NCBI RefSeq assembly: GCF_000730385.1
Contig: NZ_CP008849.1
Location: 372,001 to 436,000, forward strand
DNA from: Alteromonas australica
GTDB taxonomy: Bacteria; Pseudomonadota; Gammaproteobacteria; Enterobacterales; Alteromonadaceae
Direction: 5' to 3'
Length of the DNA stretch: 64,000 nucleotides
Shown here piece after piece: positions 1 to 11,603 of this stretch; within the stretch, counting starts at the first letter, position 1, and every line of letters starts with the position of its first letter. Made by a program: the position numbers and the translations under genes. The notes beneath the pieces were generated by a model. It ran no database searches. It saw only the letters and a list, made by a program, of their open reading frames with translations, and was not told where the DNA came from.

Positions 1-1
1 A

Positions 2-3007
<3,006 letters not shown>

Positions 3008-3017
3008 TCAAATTTTA

Positions 3018-3037
3018 CGCCCGGTATGTTCCGGGCG
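3018..3037 (+). terminator. Intercistronic hairpin between czcA and the CDF gene
   Basis: A perfect 7-bp stem (CGCCCGG / CCGGGCG) with a 6-nt loop lies in the 43-bp gap. No T-tract follows, so it may be an attenuator or an mRNA-processing/stability element rather than a full terminator. The CDF ribosome-binding site (CGGAG) starts just after it. Confidence 0.5.
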
Positions 3038-3050
3038 CACCGGAGCCTCT

Positions 3051-3929
3051 ATGACTCATAATCATTCAAATAGCTCAAACAAAATTGGGTGGGCTTTTCT
3101 ATTAAATTTCAGCTTCACAATTATTGAATTTATTGGCGGCTGGCTAACGAACAGCACTGCTATAATGGCAGATGCTGTTCATGATCTCGGCGATTCAGTT
3201 TCTATTGGAAGCGCCTGGTGTCTCAATAAGTTAGGAGAGAGAGAGGCCGATGAAAATTTCACATATGGGTACAAGCGACTCAGCCTGTTAGGGGCATTTA
3301 TTAACGGAGCCGTACTTATCCTTGGCTCAATCTGGGTATTATCAGAAGCCATTCCTCGAGTATTAGACCCGGTCGTTCCAAATACAGAAGGCATGATATT
3401 ACTTGCGATTCTAGGTGTCGCTGTAAACGGCTTTGCTGTGTATAAACTCCAGGGAGGAAATACCCTAAACGAGAGAGTGTTGAACTGGCATTTATTGGAG
3501 GACGTTTTAGGCTGGGTTGCTGTATTAATTATTGCCATAGTAATGCAATTTGTCGACTGGCCAATTTTAGACCCCCTACTTTCGATTGGCTTTACGCTTT
3601 TTATAATGTTTAATGTAATTCGAAACTTATTAGCAACCTTAAAATTATTTTTGCAAGGTGTTCCAGAGAAAAACTTATACAAACAAGTGTTAGATGAACT
3701 CCGGAGTGTTGATCGAGTTGAATATATCCATGACTTAAAAATTTGGTCACTTGACGGAGAACACAATGTTATTACTATACGCGTTGGCAGTGCCTTAAAG
3801 ACAGTTGAAGAATACAAGTTATTGAAGCTTGATATTTATGATAGCTTGGCTATGTTTGAATTCAGTTACAGCACAGTTGAAATAGAGTTTATTGACGGGC
3901 ATTCTACAATTAATGAGAAGGTGACATGA
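3051..3929 (+). CDS. Cation diffusion facilitator (CDF) family metal exporter
   Basis: A 292-residue inner-membrane proton/metal antiporter. The two intramembrane metal-binding motifs are visible: AVHDLGDS (HxxxD) near residues 43-50 in TM2, and HLLEDVLGW (HxxxD) near residues 146-154 in TM5. This His/Asp set is that of Zn/Cd/Co exporters such as CzcD and ZitB. A short His-containing N-terminus (MTHNHSN) replaces the long His-rich tail of many relatives. About six TM segments are followed by the usual C-terminal cytoplasmic domain (ending near residue 285). The start is set by CGGAG six bases upstream of ATG. It lies downstream of the czcA-like pump and probably shares its transcript, moderated by the hairpin between them. 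Metal specificity is inferred. Confidence 0.93.
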   Translation: MTHNHSNSSNKIGWAFLLNFSFTIIEFIGGWLTNSTAIMADAVHDLGDSVSIGSAWCLNKLGEREADENFTYGYKRLSLLGAFINGAVLILGSIWVLSEAIPRVLDPVVPNTEGMILLAILGVAVNGFAVYKLQGGNTLNERVLNWHLLEDVLGWVAVLIIAIVMQFVDWPILDPLLSIGFTLFIMFNVIRNLLATLKLFLQGVPEKNLYKQVLDELRSVDRVEYIHDLKIWSLDGEHNVITIRVGSALKTVEEYKLLKLDIYDSLAMFEFSYSTVEIEFIDGHSTINEKVT

Positions 3930-3962
3930 AATTCCATCATTCTTTAACAATGATAGAATTTC
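3928..3962 (+). terminator. Stem-loop at the end of the CDF gene
   Basis: Two 14-nt arms (GAAATTCCATCATT and AATGATAGAATTTC) pair with a single mismatch around a 7-nt loop. The stem starts inside the stop codon of the CDF gene. It is followed by a weakly T-rich stretch, so it is a likely transcription end for czcA-CDF. Confidence 0.6.
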
Positions 3963-4235
3963 AAGTTTTAACCCTAAGCTAAAATTTTATTTGTGACATA
4001 TTGTCTACAATCATGACTATAGATTTTCATTGAACTTTTTAGTTTGTTCCCCCATGATAAATTTTTCGTTAAACTATAAGGAGAGTGTGATAGAGACTAA
4101 TGCCCAAATAAAGTGGTAAGAGGCAAGATTGAACACGTTCCTTCGTCATCATCGTTCCTGACGTTATCAAGCAGGAATTTTGCTTGATATATTCGTGCTC
4201 TTCCGAGATATTGAAAATATAATATAGAGAAATTG
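3963..4235. other. Intergenic stretch without a recognisable gene
   Basis: A/T-rich sequence between the CDF stem-loop and the DUF3955-like gene. I see no open frame of useful length and no convincing hairpin; it probably contains the promoter of the small membrane protein. Confidence 0.5.
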
Positions 4236-4451
4236 ATGAAATTTATCAGTAACTATAAGATAAGCTTCTTATTTTTTATTAGCGGCATTTTGTGTTTAAT
4301 CGCTTATAACACAAAAGGCTCAAAGATAGATGAAAATGGTTTTTTGGTAGAATCATTTGGCTTCATTCCGATGTTTTGGCTGTTTGAGTTATTGGCATTT
4401 CTGGCTCTTGCTTTCACCTTCATTAAACATAGAAAAAATCAGCAAAAGTAA
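4236..4451 (+). CDS. Small DUF3955-like membrane protein
   Basis: A 71-residue protein with two predicted membrane helices (about residues 8-25 and 43-63) and a basic tail (KHRKNQQK). The conserved middle, GSKIDENGFLVESFGFIP, matches the pattern of the DUF3955 family, in which a Gly-Asp-Gly loop and an E-F-I-P stretch lie between two helices. The ATG at 4236 follows a purine-rich AGAGA; an in-frame TTG directly precedes it. It stands alone, downstream of the metal exporters and upstream of degraded sequence. Its function is unknown. Confidence 0.65.
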   Translation: MKFISNYKISFLFFISGILCLIAYNTKGSKIDENGFLVESFGFIPMFWLFELLAFLALAFTFIKHRKNQQK

Positions 4452-5197
4452 AATCACTCGAAAAAATTTTTTCAACCGATAACTATTGCCTTAATGAATT
4501 AATGTAAGTCTTCTAAATATGTTACAATATAGTTTCACACTTCGAATTTAATTTATCTATTCTTCTGGCAACTTTGCTTTGCGATTTTCTTTGTAAGTCC
4601 AGGCAGATAATTGATTACTGAACCCAAGGATTGTTGTGTATTGCTTTTTAATTGTATCAGACTTTAACTTCTTATATTAAAGCTCGCTAATTATTGGCTT
4701 TCTATTTTTTATACACATTAATGCACTACATAGATGTACTCATGTCAGTACGCTCCCTCATCGGTGAGTCAACAGGCTCAAATTAAAAATACCTACAGAA
4801 TATACCTAACTACAGCAGTGATGAAATTGAGATTATCACTAAAACACCCGCTGAGCCTAAGTCTTTCGCTAAGCCTGACCTTTCCCCTGAATTAGCACCA
4901 ACCTCTCGATGAGATTTTTCACATTAAGCTGCCAGACACGATGTTAACGGTGACTGTTAATATGAAACATACAGACTGGCAAGATATAGGATAGAACGTG
5001 TCTTTATTGGGTGTAGTGATAGGCGGAGCTTTATGGGCTTTGTTCACAGGTGTACTGGGTTGACTTATTGCCAGTATTTACAATAGGTAGCTGTAGTAGT
5101 GAGGGCTAAATGAACAGTCAGTATTCGTCCTTTTAGCACAGGTACGATATTTGCTGATATCTACTGCCACATAAATTTAAACTAACGGTGAGATATT
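4452..5197. pseudogene. Degraded region with a broken small gene (about 4790-5063)
   Basis: No intact gene is visible. Around 4802-4910 a frame reads PNYSSDEIEIITKTPAEP and ends at a TGA. The next frame continues from about 4898 as HQPLDEIFHIKLPD and MLTVTVNMKHTDWQDIG to a TAG at 4992. The same frame then stays open through a hydrophobic segment (SLLGVVIGGALWALFTGVLG) to TGA at 5063. This looks like one former small membrane-protein gene interrupted by a frameshift and an amber stop. I do not recognise the family. The rest of the stretch is A/T-rich and shows nothing further. Confidence 0.4.
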
Positions 5198-5353
5198 ATG
5201 ATAACCAGTAATTCAGAATTAGCCTTACAGCAAGCCATGCAACTACCCAGTCAAACCAATACAGAGAAGCAGGGTTGTAGCCAGCCACCTGAGTCAAAAG
5301 GACAGGAGTTTGCTGAAATAATGGATACACTGAAGCAGCAAAAAAGCGGTTAA
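5198..5353 (+). CDS. Possible 51-residue hypothetical protein
   Basis: A short frame beginning MITSNSELALQQAMQLP and ending TLKQQKSG. It has a plausible GGTGAG eight bases before the ATG and a strong stem-loop shortly after the stop. The product is hydrophilic and Gln-rich (about nine Gln) with no signal peptide or recognisable domain. The ribosome-binding site and downstream stem-loop favour a real gene; the degraded sequence just upstream argues for caution. Confidence 0.4.
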   Translation: MITSNSELALQQAMQLPSQTNTEKQGCSQPPESKGQEFAEIMDTLKQQKSG

Positions 5354-5372
5354 AGTGTGCCACGAGTAAAAA

Positions 5373-5396
5373 TAACCGGCACGCTAATGCCGGTTA
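5373..5396. terminator. Stem-loop downstream of the 51-aa ORF
   Basis: A perfect 9-bp stem (TAACCGGCA / TGCCGGTTA) with a 6-nt loop, followed by ATTCCTTTCC. It fits a terminator for the rightward small ORF, and possibly also for the leftward APC permease gene that ends at 5509. Confidence 0.65.
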
Positions 5397-5508
5397 ATTC
5401 CTTTCCTATTCATAACAACTGCGCTTACCTTTTAGGCTGCTACTCTGCCTACGCTGAATATTGTCTTACTCCGTCGATGTAGTTCATGAACAGCCTCAAT
5501 GATTTGCA

Positions 5509-6834
5509 TCAGTTATAATTTTTATCATCATCATCATACGCATGGAGCTTTAGAAACCATTTCTCAGCCGCGAATACGATAAGAAGTCCAGCCACAGAAA
5601 TCCCAACAATGAAGATATCTGATTTTGCTTTCACCCACATAAAAGATAGAAGAACAATGATATCGAGAATAATTGCACTGACTAGTACCCAAGCTTTAGC
5701 TTGCACATCATCTCGTAAATGCTTGAACACTCCCCAGTGGATGAAGATATCCATTACTATATAAAAAACTACACCGATGGAGGCTATGCGGCTCAAATCG
5801 AAGAATATGGTAAGAAATATTGCGATGACTAACGTATAAATTAAGGAATGTCTTCTTATATCTCCCGGTAATGAAAAATGACGGTGAGGCACAAGTTGCA
5901 TTGATGTAAGCATCGATAGCATTCTTGAAACAGCGAAGATGCTGGCAACGACACCGGAAGATGTGGCAATAATCGCGAAAGCTATCGTAAACCAAGCACC
6001 ATACTGGCCGAATGCCGGTCGAGATGCTTCAGCAAGCGAATAATCTTTTGCCTGTATTATTTCGCCAATTGATAAATTTGCTCCGACTGCAACTGCGACA
6101 AAAACATAAAGTACCACACAAATCGATATAGAAATGACTATGGCTCTTCCTACATTTTTTTCTGGTTGTTTGAGCTCGCCTCCGCTGTTTGTGATTGTAG
6201 TGAATCCTTTGTATCCCAAAATACCAAGTGCCACGGCTCCGAGAAAACCGGTTGCGCTGGTATCTTGCGGTTGAGCTGAAACGCTCTCAAACGACAAACC
6301 GGTTGCCCACAGCCCACCAATTGCCAAAACTGCAAGTCCTGCTATTTTGATAAAAGCCATAATAAATGAGAGGGTCTGGATGAATTGATTACTCAAAATA
6401 TTAACAATGAATGCCACAATAAGAAGACTCACGCCAAGCGCTGGTATAAGCCACTCAGCGCCCTGAGAGTCAAACAATTGTAGGACATAAGTGCCAAAAG
6501 TGCGGGCTACCAAACTTTCATTGATAACCATGGAAAAAAACATTAGCAATGCACAGGCACCAGTCAGCAGACCTCTACCATAGGCTTTTTTCAGAAACAT
6601 GGCGATACCACCTGCAGAGGGGTATTTCTGTGCCATTTTGACGTAACTGTATGAACTAAACCCTGCAATTATCGCTGCAACTAAAAACGCAAAAGGAAAC
6701 CATGTGCCTGCCAGCTCCGCTATTTGCCCGGTTAAAGCAAATATACCAGCACCTATCATTACACCAGTTCCCATCGATACCGCGCCCCAGAGGCTTAACG
6801 AATCTTTCCTGTTTGAATGCTCGTGATCATTCAT
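5509..6834 (-). CDS. APC-superfamily amino acid/polyamine permease
   Basis: A 441-residue integral inner-membrane transporter with about 12 TM segments. The first segment carries the family's helix-breaking substrate motif as GVMIGAGIFALTGQ (about residues 23-36), and the C-terminus is a short hydrophilic tail rich in Asp (YDDDDKNYN). An AGGAG ten bases before the ATG supports this start. It lies on the metal-resistance island, just downstream of and in the same direction as copB, but a copB terminator-like hairpin separates the two. Relatives import amino acids or polyamines by proton symport or antiport. A link to metal resistance, for example supply of a chelating amino acid, is only an inference. 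Confidence 0.88.
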   Translation of the reverse strand: MNDHEHSNRKDSLSLWGAVSMGTGVMIGAGIFALTGQIAELAGTWFPFAFLVAAIIAGFSSYSYVKMAQKYPSAGGIAMFLKKAYGRGLLTGACALLMFFSMVINESLVARTFGTYVLQLFDSQGAEWLIPALGVSLLIVAFIVNILSNQFIQTLSFIMAFIKIAGLAVLAIGGLWATGLSFESVSAQPQDTSATGFLGAVALGILGYKGFTTITNSGGELKQPEKNVGRAIVISISICVVLYVFVAVAVGANLSIGEIIQAKDYSLAEASRPAFGQYGAWFTIAFAIIATSSGVVASIFAVSRMLSMLTSMQLVPHRHFSLPGDIRRHSLIYTLVIAIFLTIFFDLSRIASIGVVFYIVMDIFIHWGVFKHLRDDVQAKAWVLVSAIILDIIVLLSFMWVKAKSDIFIVGISVAGLLIVFAAEKWFLKLHAYDDDDKNYN

Positions 6835-6941
6835 ATTGGTTACTCCTTTATGTCATATGAGCCTGAGTAACAACAAAAGCAACCTGCAGCAAATATAAGG
6901 ACACAGGCCCATTTCAAAACAAATTCGAAGACGTGTAGAAA

Positions 6942-6973
6942 GAAATAACTGGCAATGGCATACCAGTTATTTC
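6942..6973 (-). terminator. Terminator of the copper operon
   Basis: A perfect 11-bp stem (GAAATAACTGG / CCAGTTATTTC) with a 10-nt loop lies 18 bp beyond the copB stop codon. On the minus strand it is followed by TTTC, and it separates copB from the APC permease gene. Confidence 0.65.
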
Positions 6974-6991
6974 ATTTTTAGCGTAGGGCGT

Positions 6992-7738
6992 TTAAAACCA
7001 AATCCTTGCACCTAACACTACACCAGTCTCACTGGTTGACTTGCCTTCAGCCTTTAATGCATCAGCTGTATTTCCCAAAGCTTTGCTGTAATAAACACCG
7101 ACATAAGGTGCTACTTCCCTCACTATTTCATGCCGATATCGCAAACCAATACGAACATTACTCAGCCCGCTTTGACGGTCATACTTTTCAGAATCGGTGA
7201 GGTTGGCAACAACTTCTAATCGCGGTTGCAGATAGGAAACTTGACTTAGTTGCCAGTCATATTCGGTTTCATTGATGAACTGCATGTCACCGTCTTCGTT
7301 AATACGCAGTGAATTTTCCATTTCAAACCAGTAAGGCGCTAGACCTTGATAACTGACCACCGCATAGTTCTCCATATCCGCTTCGGATGACAGCTCTCCC
7401 TTTGTGCCCACACCAAATTGTATAGACCAAAAAGAAGAAACGAGATAACCGTACAACAGTTCTGCTCGTTCCAGATCAGTAGGCATTCCATCGTTTTGTG
7501 TATTTTCGCCTTCGCTTTTAAAAACAAGACGATGGTAATCTCCGCCATACCACGCCTGCATGTCCCAGACCCCTATATTTTGCTGCTCATCAGTGCGAGT
7601 ATATTCAAGCCGGTCAAATAGAACTTGGCCAAAATATTCATTAGGAATAGGAGATGGCCAGTCATCTCTTGATTGAGCCAGAGCATTGTCAACGCTCAAA
7701 GTTAATGTTATTAGGCCTGCTATTAATATCTGTTTCAT
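6992..7738 (-). CDS. copB: Copper resistance protein B, outer-membrane
   Basis: A 248-residue CopB/PcoB-family protein expected to form a small outer-membrane beta barrel working with the periplasmic oxidase CopA. A Sec signal peptide covers residues 1-21 (ending NALA). The family core follows: YFGQVLFDRLEY, WDMQAWYGGDYHRLVFKSEGE, then alternating amphipathic strands and a C-terminus ending in aromatic WF, as outer-membrane proteins usually do. The Met/His-rich N-terminal extension of many CopB proteins is absent, which makes this a short form. It starts nine bases after the copA stop, so the two are co-transcribed. Confidence 0.92.
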   Translation of the reverse strand: MKQILIAGLITLTLSVDNALAQSRDDWPSPIPNEYFGQVLFDRLEYTRTDEQQNIGVWDMQAWYGGDYHRLVFKSEGENTQNDGMPTDLERAELLYGYLVSSFWSIQFGVGTKGELSSEADMENYAVVSYQGLAPYWFEMENSLRINEDGDMQFINETEYDWQLSQVSYLQPRLEVVANLTDSEKYDRQSGLSNVRIGLRYRHEIVREVAPYVGVYYSKALGNTADALKAEGKSTSETGVVLGARIWF

Positions 7739-7747
7739 TTTAATCTC

Positions 7748-9562
7748 CTATGCGACCTGTACAACACGAAACATACCTGCTTCCATGTGGTATAGCAGGT
7801 GACAATGAAACGCCCACTCACCGGGGGCATCTGCGCTGATTTGTAACGAGACCTTCTCTCCAGGCTTGAGGCTGATCGTGTGTTTACGAGGTCTTGGATA
7901 TTGGCCGTTTTCAAGTTCCATCCACATACCATGTAAATGAATAGGGTGATCCATCATAGTGTCATTAACCAAGATCAGACGTAGTCTCTCGCCATAATTG
8001 AAACGCACATATCCGTCTACTTCACTAAACTTTTTGCCATCGAACGACCACATGTACCTTTCCATATTGCCCGTTAAGTGAAGCTCAATTTGACGTTCCG
8101 GCTCTCTTTCGTCAGGCCAAGGACTCTCACCGACTAAATCTGTATAAACAAGGACACGATGTGGGCTGTCTTCCAAACCGATCCCAGGTTCATCCAACCT
8201 AGAGCTTGGATTTTTAGCAATCATCGCTGCACCAGCGCCGTGCCCGTCTTCGCTGTGGACAATGTCTATGCTTTCTACTGGGAGCTTTTTGGAGGGGGTC
8301 ATTTCTCCTTCCATTTGGGTGCCATGCATTTTATGGGCGCTATGCTGCCCCATTCCTTTCATATCACCTTTTGGAGCAGCCATTGCCGAGCTGTCGACCT
8401 TGGACTTATCCATATTCATGCCTTTCATACCAGACATATCCATTCCCATCGCCGCCATGCCACGCTCTGTGATAACTCGCTGTGGGGGAACCTCTGCAGT
8501 AAGACCAATTGACGGGGTTAGGGTGCCACGCGCATATCCACTTCTATCAAAACTTTCCGCAAAAAAGGTATAAGCTTTTCGCTCTTTTGGCTGAACGATT
8601 ACGTCATAAGTTTCCGCTACTGCAATTCGAAATTCATCCACATTTACTGGTTTAACAGGCTGACCATCTGCAGCTACAACCGTCATTTCAAGCCCTGGGA
8701 TGCGAAAGTCGAAATAAGTCATCGCAGAACCATTTATAATCCTCAACCGGATTTTTTCGCCTACTTTAAACAGGGCCTGCCAGTTGTCCTGTGGTGTCCG
8801 GCCATTCATTAAGTATGTATATGTACTGCCTGTAACGTCAGCTATATCGCGAGGGCTCATACGCATTGCACCCCACATAGCACGCTCTTCCCATGTATCG
8901 GCAAACCCTTTTTTCTTTACGTCTTCTAACGTGTCGAAAATAGTTCGCTTTTGATAATTGTAATAACCTTCCGCTACCTTCAGTTTTCGCATAACTTCAT
9001 GGGGGTCTGAAAACGTCCAATCGCTTAAAATAATTGTATGTTCCCTATCAGCCCCAATGTCTCCATTTGCAGGGTCGATCACAAGAGGTCCTAAATGGCC
9101 CAACTGTTCTTGAAGGCCTGAATGACTGTGGTACCAGTAGGTGCCGTTTTGCTCGACATCGAATGCATATTTAAATGTTTCGCCAGGTTTTATTCCGGCA
9201 AAGGAAACTCCCGGAACGCCATCCATATCTGGTGGTAAAATAATCCCGTGCCAGTGTATTGAAGTATCTTGGTTAAGGTGGTTACTTACATTGAGGTGCG
9301 CTCGCTGTCCTTCTTTCAATCTAATCAACGGGCCCGGCATTTGACCGTTGATCGTTATAGGTGAGCCCATATTTGAGCCTATTGGCAATTGCGCTTTTGA
9401 CACATTGAGATTTTTAATATCACCAGTCAAAACTTGATCTTTAAAATGGCGACCAACAGGTGCTGCCCATAGAGGACTAACGTTGGTTAACGCAGCCGCA
9501 GCGCTCGAGGTTAGGGCACCGAGCACAAATCTTCTGCGACCGTTGTCGATAGAATTTTTCAT
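7748..9562 (-). CDS. copA: Copper resistance multicopper oxidase, Tat-exported
   Basis: A 604-residue CopA/PcoA-family periplasmic oxidase that oxidises or sequesters copper. A Tat signal with RRRFVLG at residues 9-15 leads the protein. Copper-site motifs appear in order: HWHG and HSHSG in the first cupredoxin domain, then HPIHLHGMW and HCHLLYHMEAGM at the C-terminus, which together supply the type 1 and trinuclear centres. A Met/His/Lys-rich insert around residues 370-425 (repeated MGMDMSGMKGMNM-like) is the usual copper-binding linker. The gene leads a copA-copB pair; the CopL-like gene lies 80 bp upstream on the same strand. No copper-responsive two-component system is present in the window. 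Confidence 0.96.
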   Translation of the reverse strand: MKNSIDNGRRRFVLGALTSSAAAALTNVSPLWAAPVGRHFKDQVLTGDIKNLNVSKAQLPIGSNMGSPITINGQMPGPLIRLKEGQRAHLNVSNHLNQDTSIHWHGIILPPDMDGVPGVSFAGIKPGETFKYAFDVEQNGTYWYHSHSGLQEQLGHLGPLVIDPANGDIGADREHTIILSDWTFSDPHEVMRKLKVAEGYYNYQKRTIFDTLEDVKKKGFADTWEERAMWGAMRMSPRDIADVTGSTYTYLMNGRTPQDNWQALFKVGEKIRLRIINGSAMTYFDFRIPGLEMTVVAADGQPVKPVNVDEFRIAVAETYDVIVQPKERKAYTFFAESFDRSGYARGTLTPSIGLTAEVPPQRVITERGMAAMGMDMSGMKGMNMDKSKVDSSAMAAPKGDMKGMGQHSAHKMHGTQMEGEMTPSKKLPVESIDIVHSEDGHGAGAAMIAKNPSSRLDEPGIGLEDSPHRVLVYTDLVGESPWPDEREPERQIELHLTGNMERYMWSFDGKKFSEVDGYVRFNYGERLRLILVNDTMMDHPIHLHGMWMELENGQYPRPRKHTISLKPGEKVSLQISADAPGEWAFHCHLLYHMEAGMFRVVQVA

Positions 9563-9642
9563 AGTTTTTAGCCTTTGAATTGATACTAACTGGACGAAGG
9601 AAGTTCATCCATTTAAAAAGTATTACTAACTAAGTCAGTGCC

Positions 9643-10032
9643 TTAGGCTATCGGTGGACGAAAAGGTGGAGTGAAAATTTTGAAGGGAACAGCTAGAGCG
9701 ATAATGTCATACTGCTCAGCAAACGTTGTTTCAAATTGACGAATGGGAACGTAAAAAAGACTTGTAAAGTGGTAGCAATTGGTAGCTATACACATACATC
9801 CATCATTGCAGCAACCTGATTTACCCGAATGCGAGGGGTGTCCATCAGTGTGAGCGCTTTGATGCTTAGAACTAGGTGAACTGCTACGTTTCTTCTCATG
9901 AGCGTCTGCGAATTTGTGAGAAACCTTAGTTAATGAGCTATGTTCATCCATTTTCATTTCACACGCATAAACTGGCACGGTAAACAGTACCAATAAATAT
10001 CCAATGCATAGTGTGAAAAAAATAGATCTCAT
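9643..10032 (-). CDS. CopL-like Cys/His-rich exported metal-binding protein
   Basis: A 129-residue small protein with a signal peptide over about residues 1-23 (ending VYAC, which could also act as a lipobox-like Cys). The middle is rich in His and Ser. A compact Cys cluster, GCCNDGCMC, lies near residues 72-81. Position directly upstream of copA and this composition match the CopL family of copper-responsive leader proteins known upstream of copAB in Xanthomonas. In that family the short metal-binding product is needed for copper induction of copAB. The assignment rests on composition and context; no catalytic domain is seen. Confidence 0.7.
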   Translation of the reverse strand: MRSIFFTLCIGYLLVLFTVPVYACEMKMDEHSSLTKVSHKFADAHEKKRSSSPSSKHQSAHTDGHPSHSGKSGCCNDGCMCIATNCYHFTSLFYVPIRQFETTFAEQYDIIALAVPFKIFTPPFRPPIA

Positions 10033-10227
10033 AACTTTGTATTTGCTCTCAACCTTTACGCGACGTTATTCCCTTAGACAAGATAAGTCTTAAGGACACT
10101 TTAATCAATGACATTTGCTTGTAACTAAGATAAACAGCTTCCTATGTAGTTAAACAAGCAGTCTTTTCAATCTTAAAAGCTGATAGAGTTACTTTTATTA
10201 AGTTTAGTCGATAAGCAACTCTTGTAA

Positions 10228-10959
10228 CTAAAAAGATAACATTAGTAATGCGCCTGCTATCATAAAAATGTTTTCTGATAGTGAAACAAAACCTAACGGC
10301 ACGTTACTGTCCCCACCGACACAAGCACATTTGAGCTCCCGTTTATCCACGTATACTGCTTTAAAGACAGAAATTGCCCCAACGGTTCCTATAAATAGTG
10401 AAAATGGCGCAACAGTTATGGCAGGCAGTTGCGCTACCATTCCTATCCCAGCGTAGGCTTCTATTAAAGGATAGATGTAACCATATCGGAGCCACCTCAT
10501 TGCCAACAAGTCGTAGGTTATGAACGAATTTGTAAAACTATACAAATCCTTCAATTTTTGAACTGCAAGTAATGTCATTGAGAAAGCAATAAAGAGAACC
10601 AATGTTCTTATAGATATGAAGTCTTCAGAAACAAAGAACTGGAATGCTAACGATAGCAGAGCTGCCACAGAAAAAATCGCAATAACAGGTGCATAAGTAG
10701 TTCCGTTCTGCCCCGCTTCTCCTTTCCCGAAGTATTTACGAAGCTCATCATATCCACCAATTCGCTTTTCTTCGATGAATGTTTGAGGTGTGGTTTCCAC
10801 ACCATGCTTTTGCTTGAAATCATCGGTCTCATTACGTGAAGTAAGATGATTGTCTTCTACTGAATAGCCTTCTCGCTCTAGTAAGTCCTTTGACCTTAAA
10901 CCGTAAGGGCAAATGTGCTCTTTAGTAACCATTCTATATAGGATAGCTTTCTTACTCAT
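10228..10959 (-). CDS. Glutaredoxin fused to a MauE/DoxX-like membrane domain
   Basis: A 243-residue two-domain protein. Residues 1-80 are a glutaredoxin fold with the active site CPYG at residues 17-20, the cis-Pro motif TTPQTFIEEKRIGG and a C-terminal helix. Residues 88-243 contain about four TM segments resembling the MauE part of thiol-redox membrane proteins, with a conserved CACVGG pair of Cys near the end (KCACVGGDSNVPLG). The fusion probably passes reducing equivalents between a cytoplasmic thiol centre and membrane Cys residues. It overlaps the upstream DUF305 gene by 8 bp, so the two form a translationally coupled pair. Its place in a copper island suggests protection of thiols under metal stress; that is inference. 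Confidence 0.82.
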   Translation of the reverse strand: MSKKAILYRMVTKEHICPYGLRSKDLLEREGYSVEDNHLTSRNETDDFKQKHGVETTPQTFIEEKRIGGYDELRKYFGKGEAGQNGTTYAPVIAIFSVAALLSLAFQFFVSEDFISIRTLVLFIAFSMTLLAVQKLKDLYSFTNSFITYDLLAMRWLRYGYIYPLIEAYAGIGMVAQLPAITVAPFSLFIGTVGAISVFKAVYVDKRELKCACVGGDSNVPLGFVSLSENIFMIAGALLMLSF

Positions 10960-11482
10960 TTTCCGTTCCTTTATTCAATTTACCTTCAAATTGAGGAATT
11001 GGACGCTGTTCGGCCTGTTCCTGAGTTGTTACCTTGCCATTACTATTAATGTCCGCTATCAACCACTCCATTTCCTTTATTTCCTTTCGCTGAGCTTTAA
11101 TAATGCCGTTTGCTAATTCTCGTACGCGAACGTCTTCAAGGTTAGAACGCTCACTAGTCAAAATAGCTATAGAGTGATGAGGAATCATTGCTTTCATGTA
11201 AGCGGTATCTGAAATGGTACTTTGTGAACGAACAAGATAGATACACAAGGCGAAAGTAAGTGCCGCTATTATAAAAATGGCTGTATTGAGTTTTTTGTTG
11301 CTATACATACCTAACATGAAAGCTAACATTATAATCGCCATGCCTGCCCCCATATAGAGTGCCATATAAGTCCTTGTCTCACTGAACCAGACATGCGAGA
11401 TAGCGTAGGTATTTAAGTACATCATTAAAAACATCGCTACAGTTGAAGTTATTATCATTGCAGCGAACTTAGAGTATTTCAT
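10952..11482 (-). CDS. Membrane-anchored DUF305 protein
   Basis: A 176-residue protein with three TM segments at about residues 8-27, 41-60 and 66-84, followed by an exported DUF305 domain. The domain's hallmark is MIPHHSIAI, with paired His at 102-103, and the partner stretch RELANGIIKAQRKEIKEMEWLI. DUF305 proteins have a four-helix ferritin-like fold and are often encoded next to copper oxidases and P-type ATPases. Metal binding by the His/Met residues is plausible but not shown here. It is the first gene of the pair with the glutaredoxin fusion. Confidence 0.85.
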   Translation of the reverse strand: MKYSKFAAMIITSTVAMFLMMYLNTYAISHVWFSETRTYMALYMGAGMAIIMLAFMLGMYSNKKLNTAIFIIAALTFALCIYLVRSQSTISDTAYMKAMIPHHSIAILTSERSNLEDVRVRELANGIIKAQRKEIKEMEWLIADINSNGKVTTQEQAEQRPIPQFEGKLNKGTENE

Positions 11483-11603
11483 ATGTAATCCTTACTTAAG
11501 AAATAGTTAATATTTGTAAATCTTTCTAACAAAAGAAAGCTTGAGAGAGGTTACAAACCAATCAATCTTAACTAGTCAAGTTTTGTACCAACAAGGAAAT
11601 ATT

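Noticed and set aside
8159..8573. His-rich open frames on the plus strand within copA
   Set aside because: They are the antisense reading of the Met/His-rich copper linker; copA is clearly the real gene.
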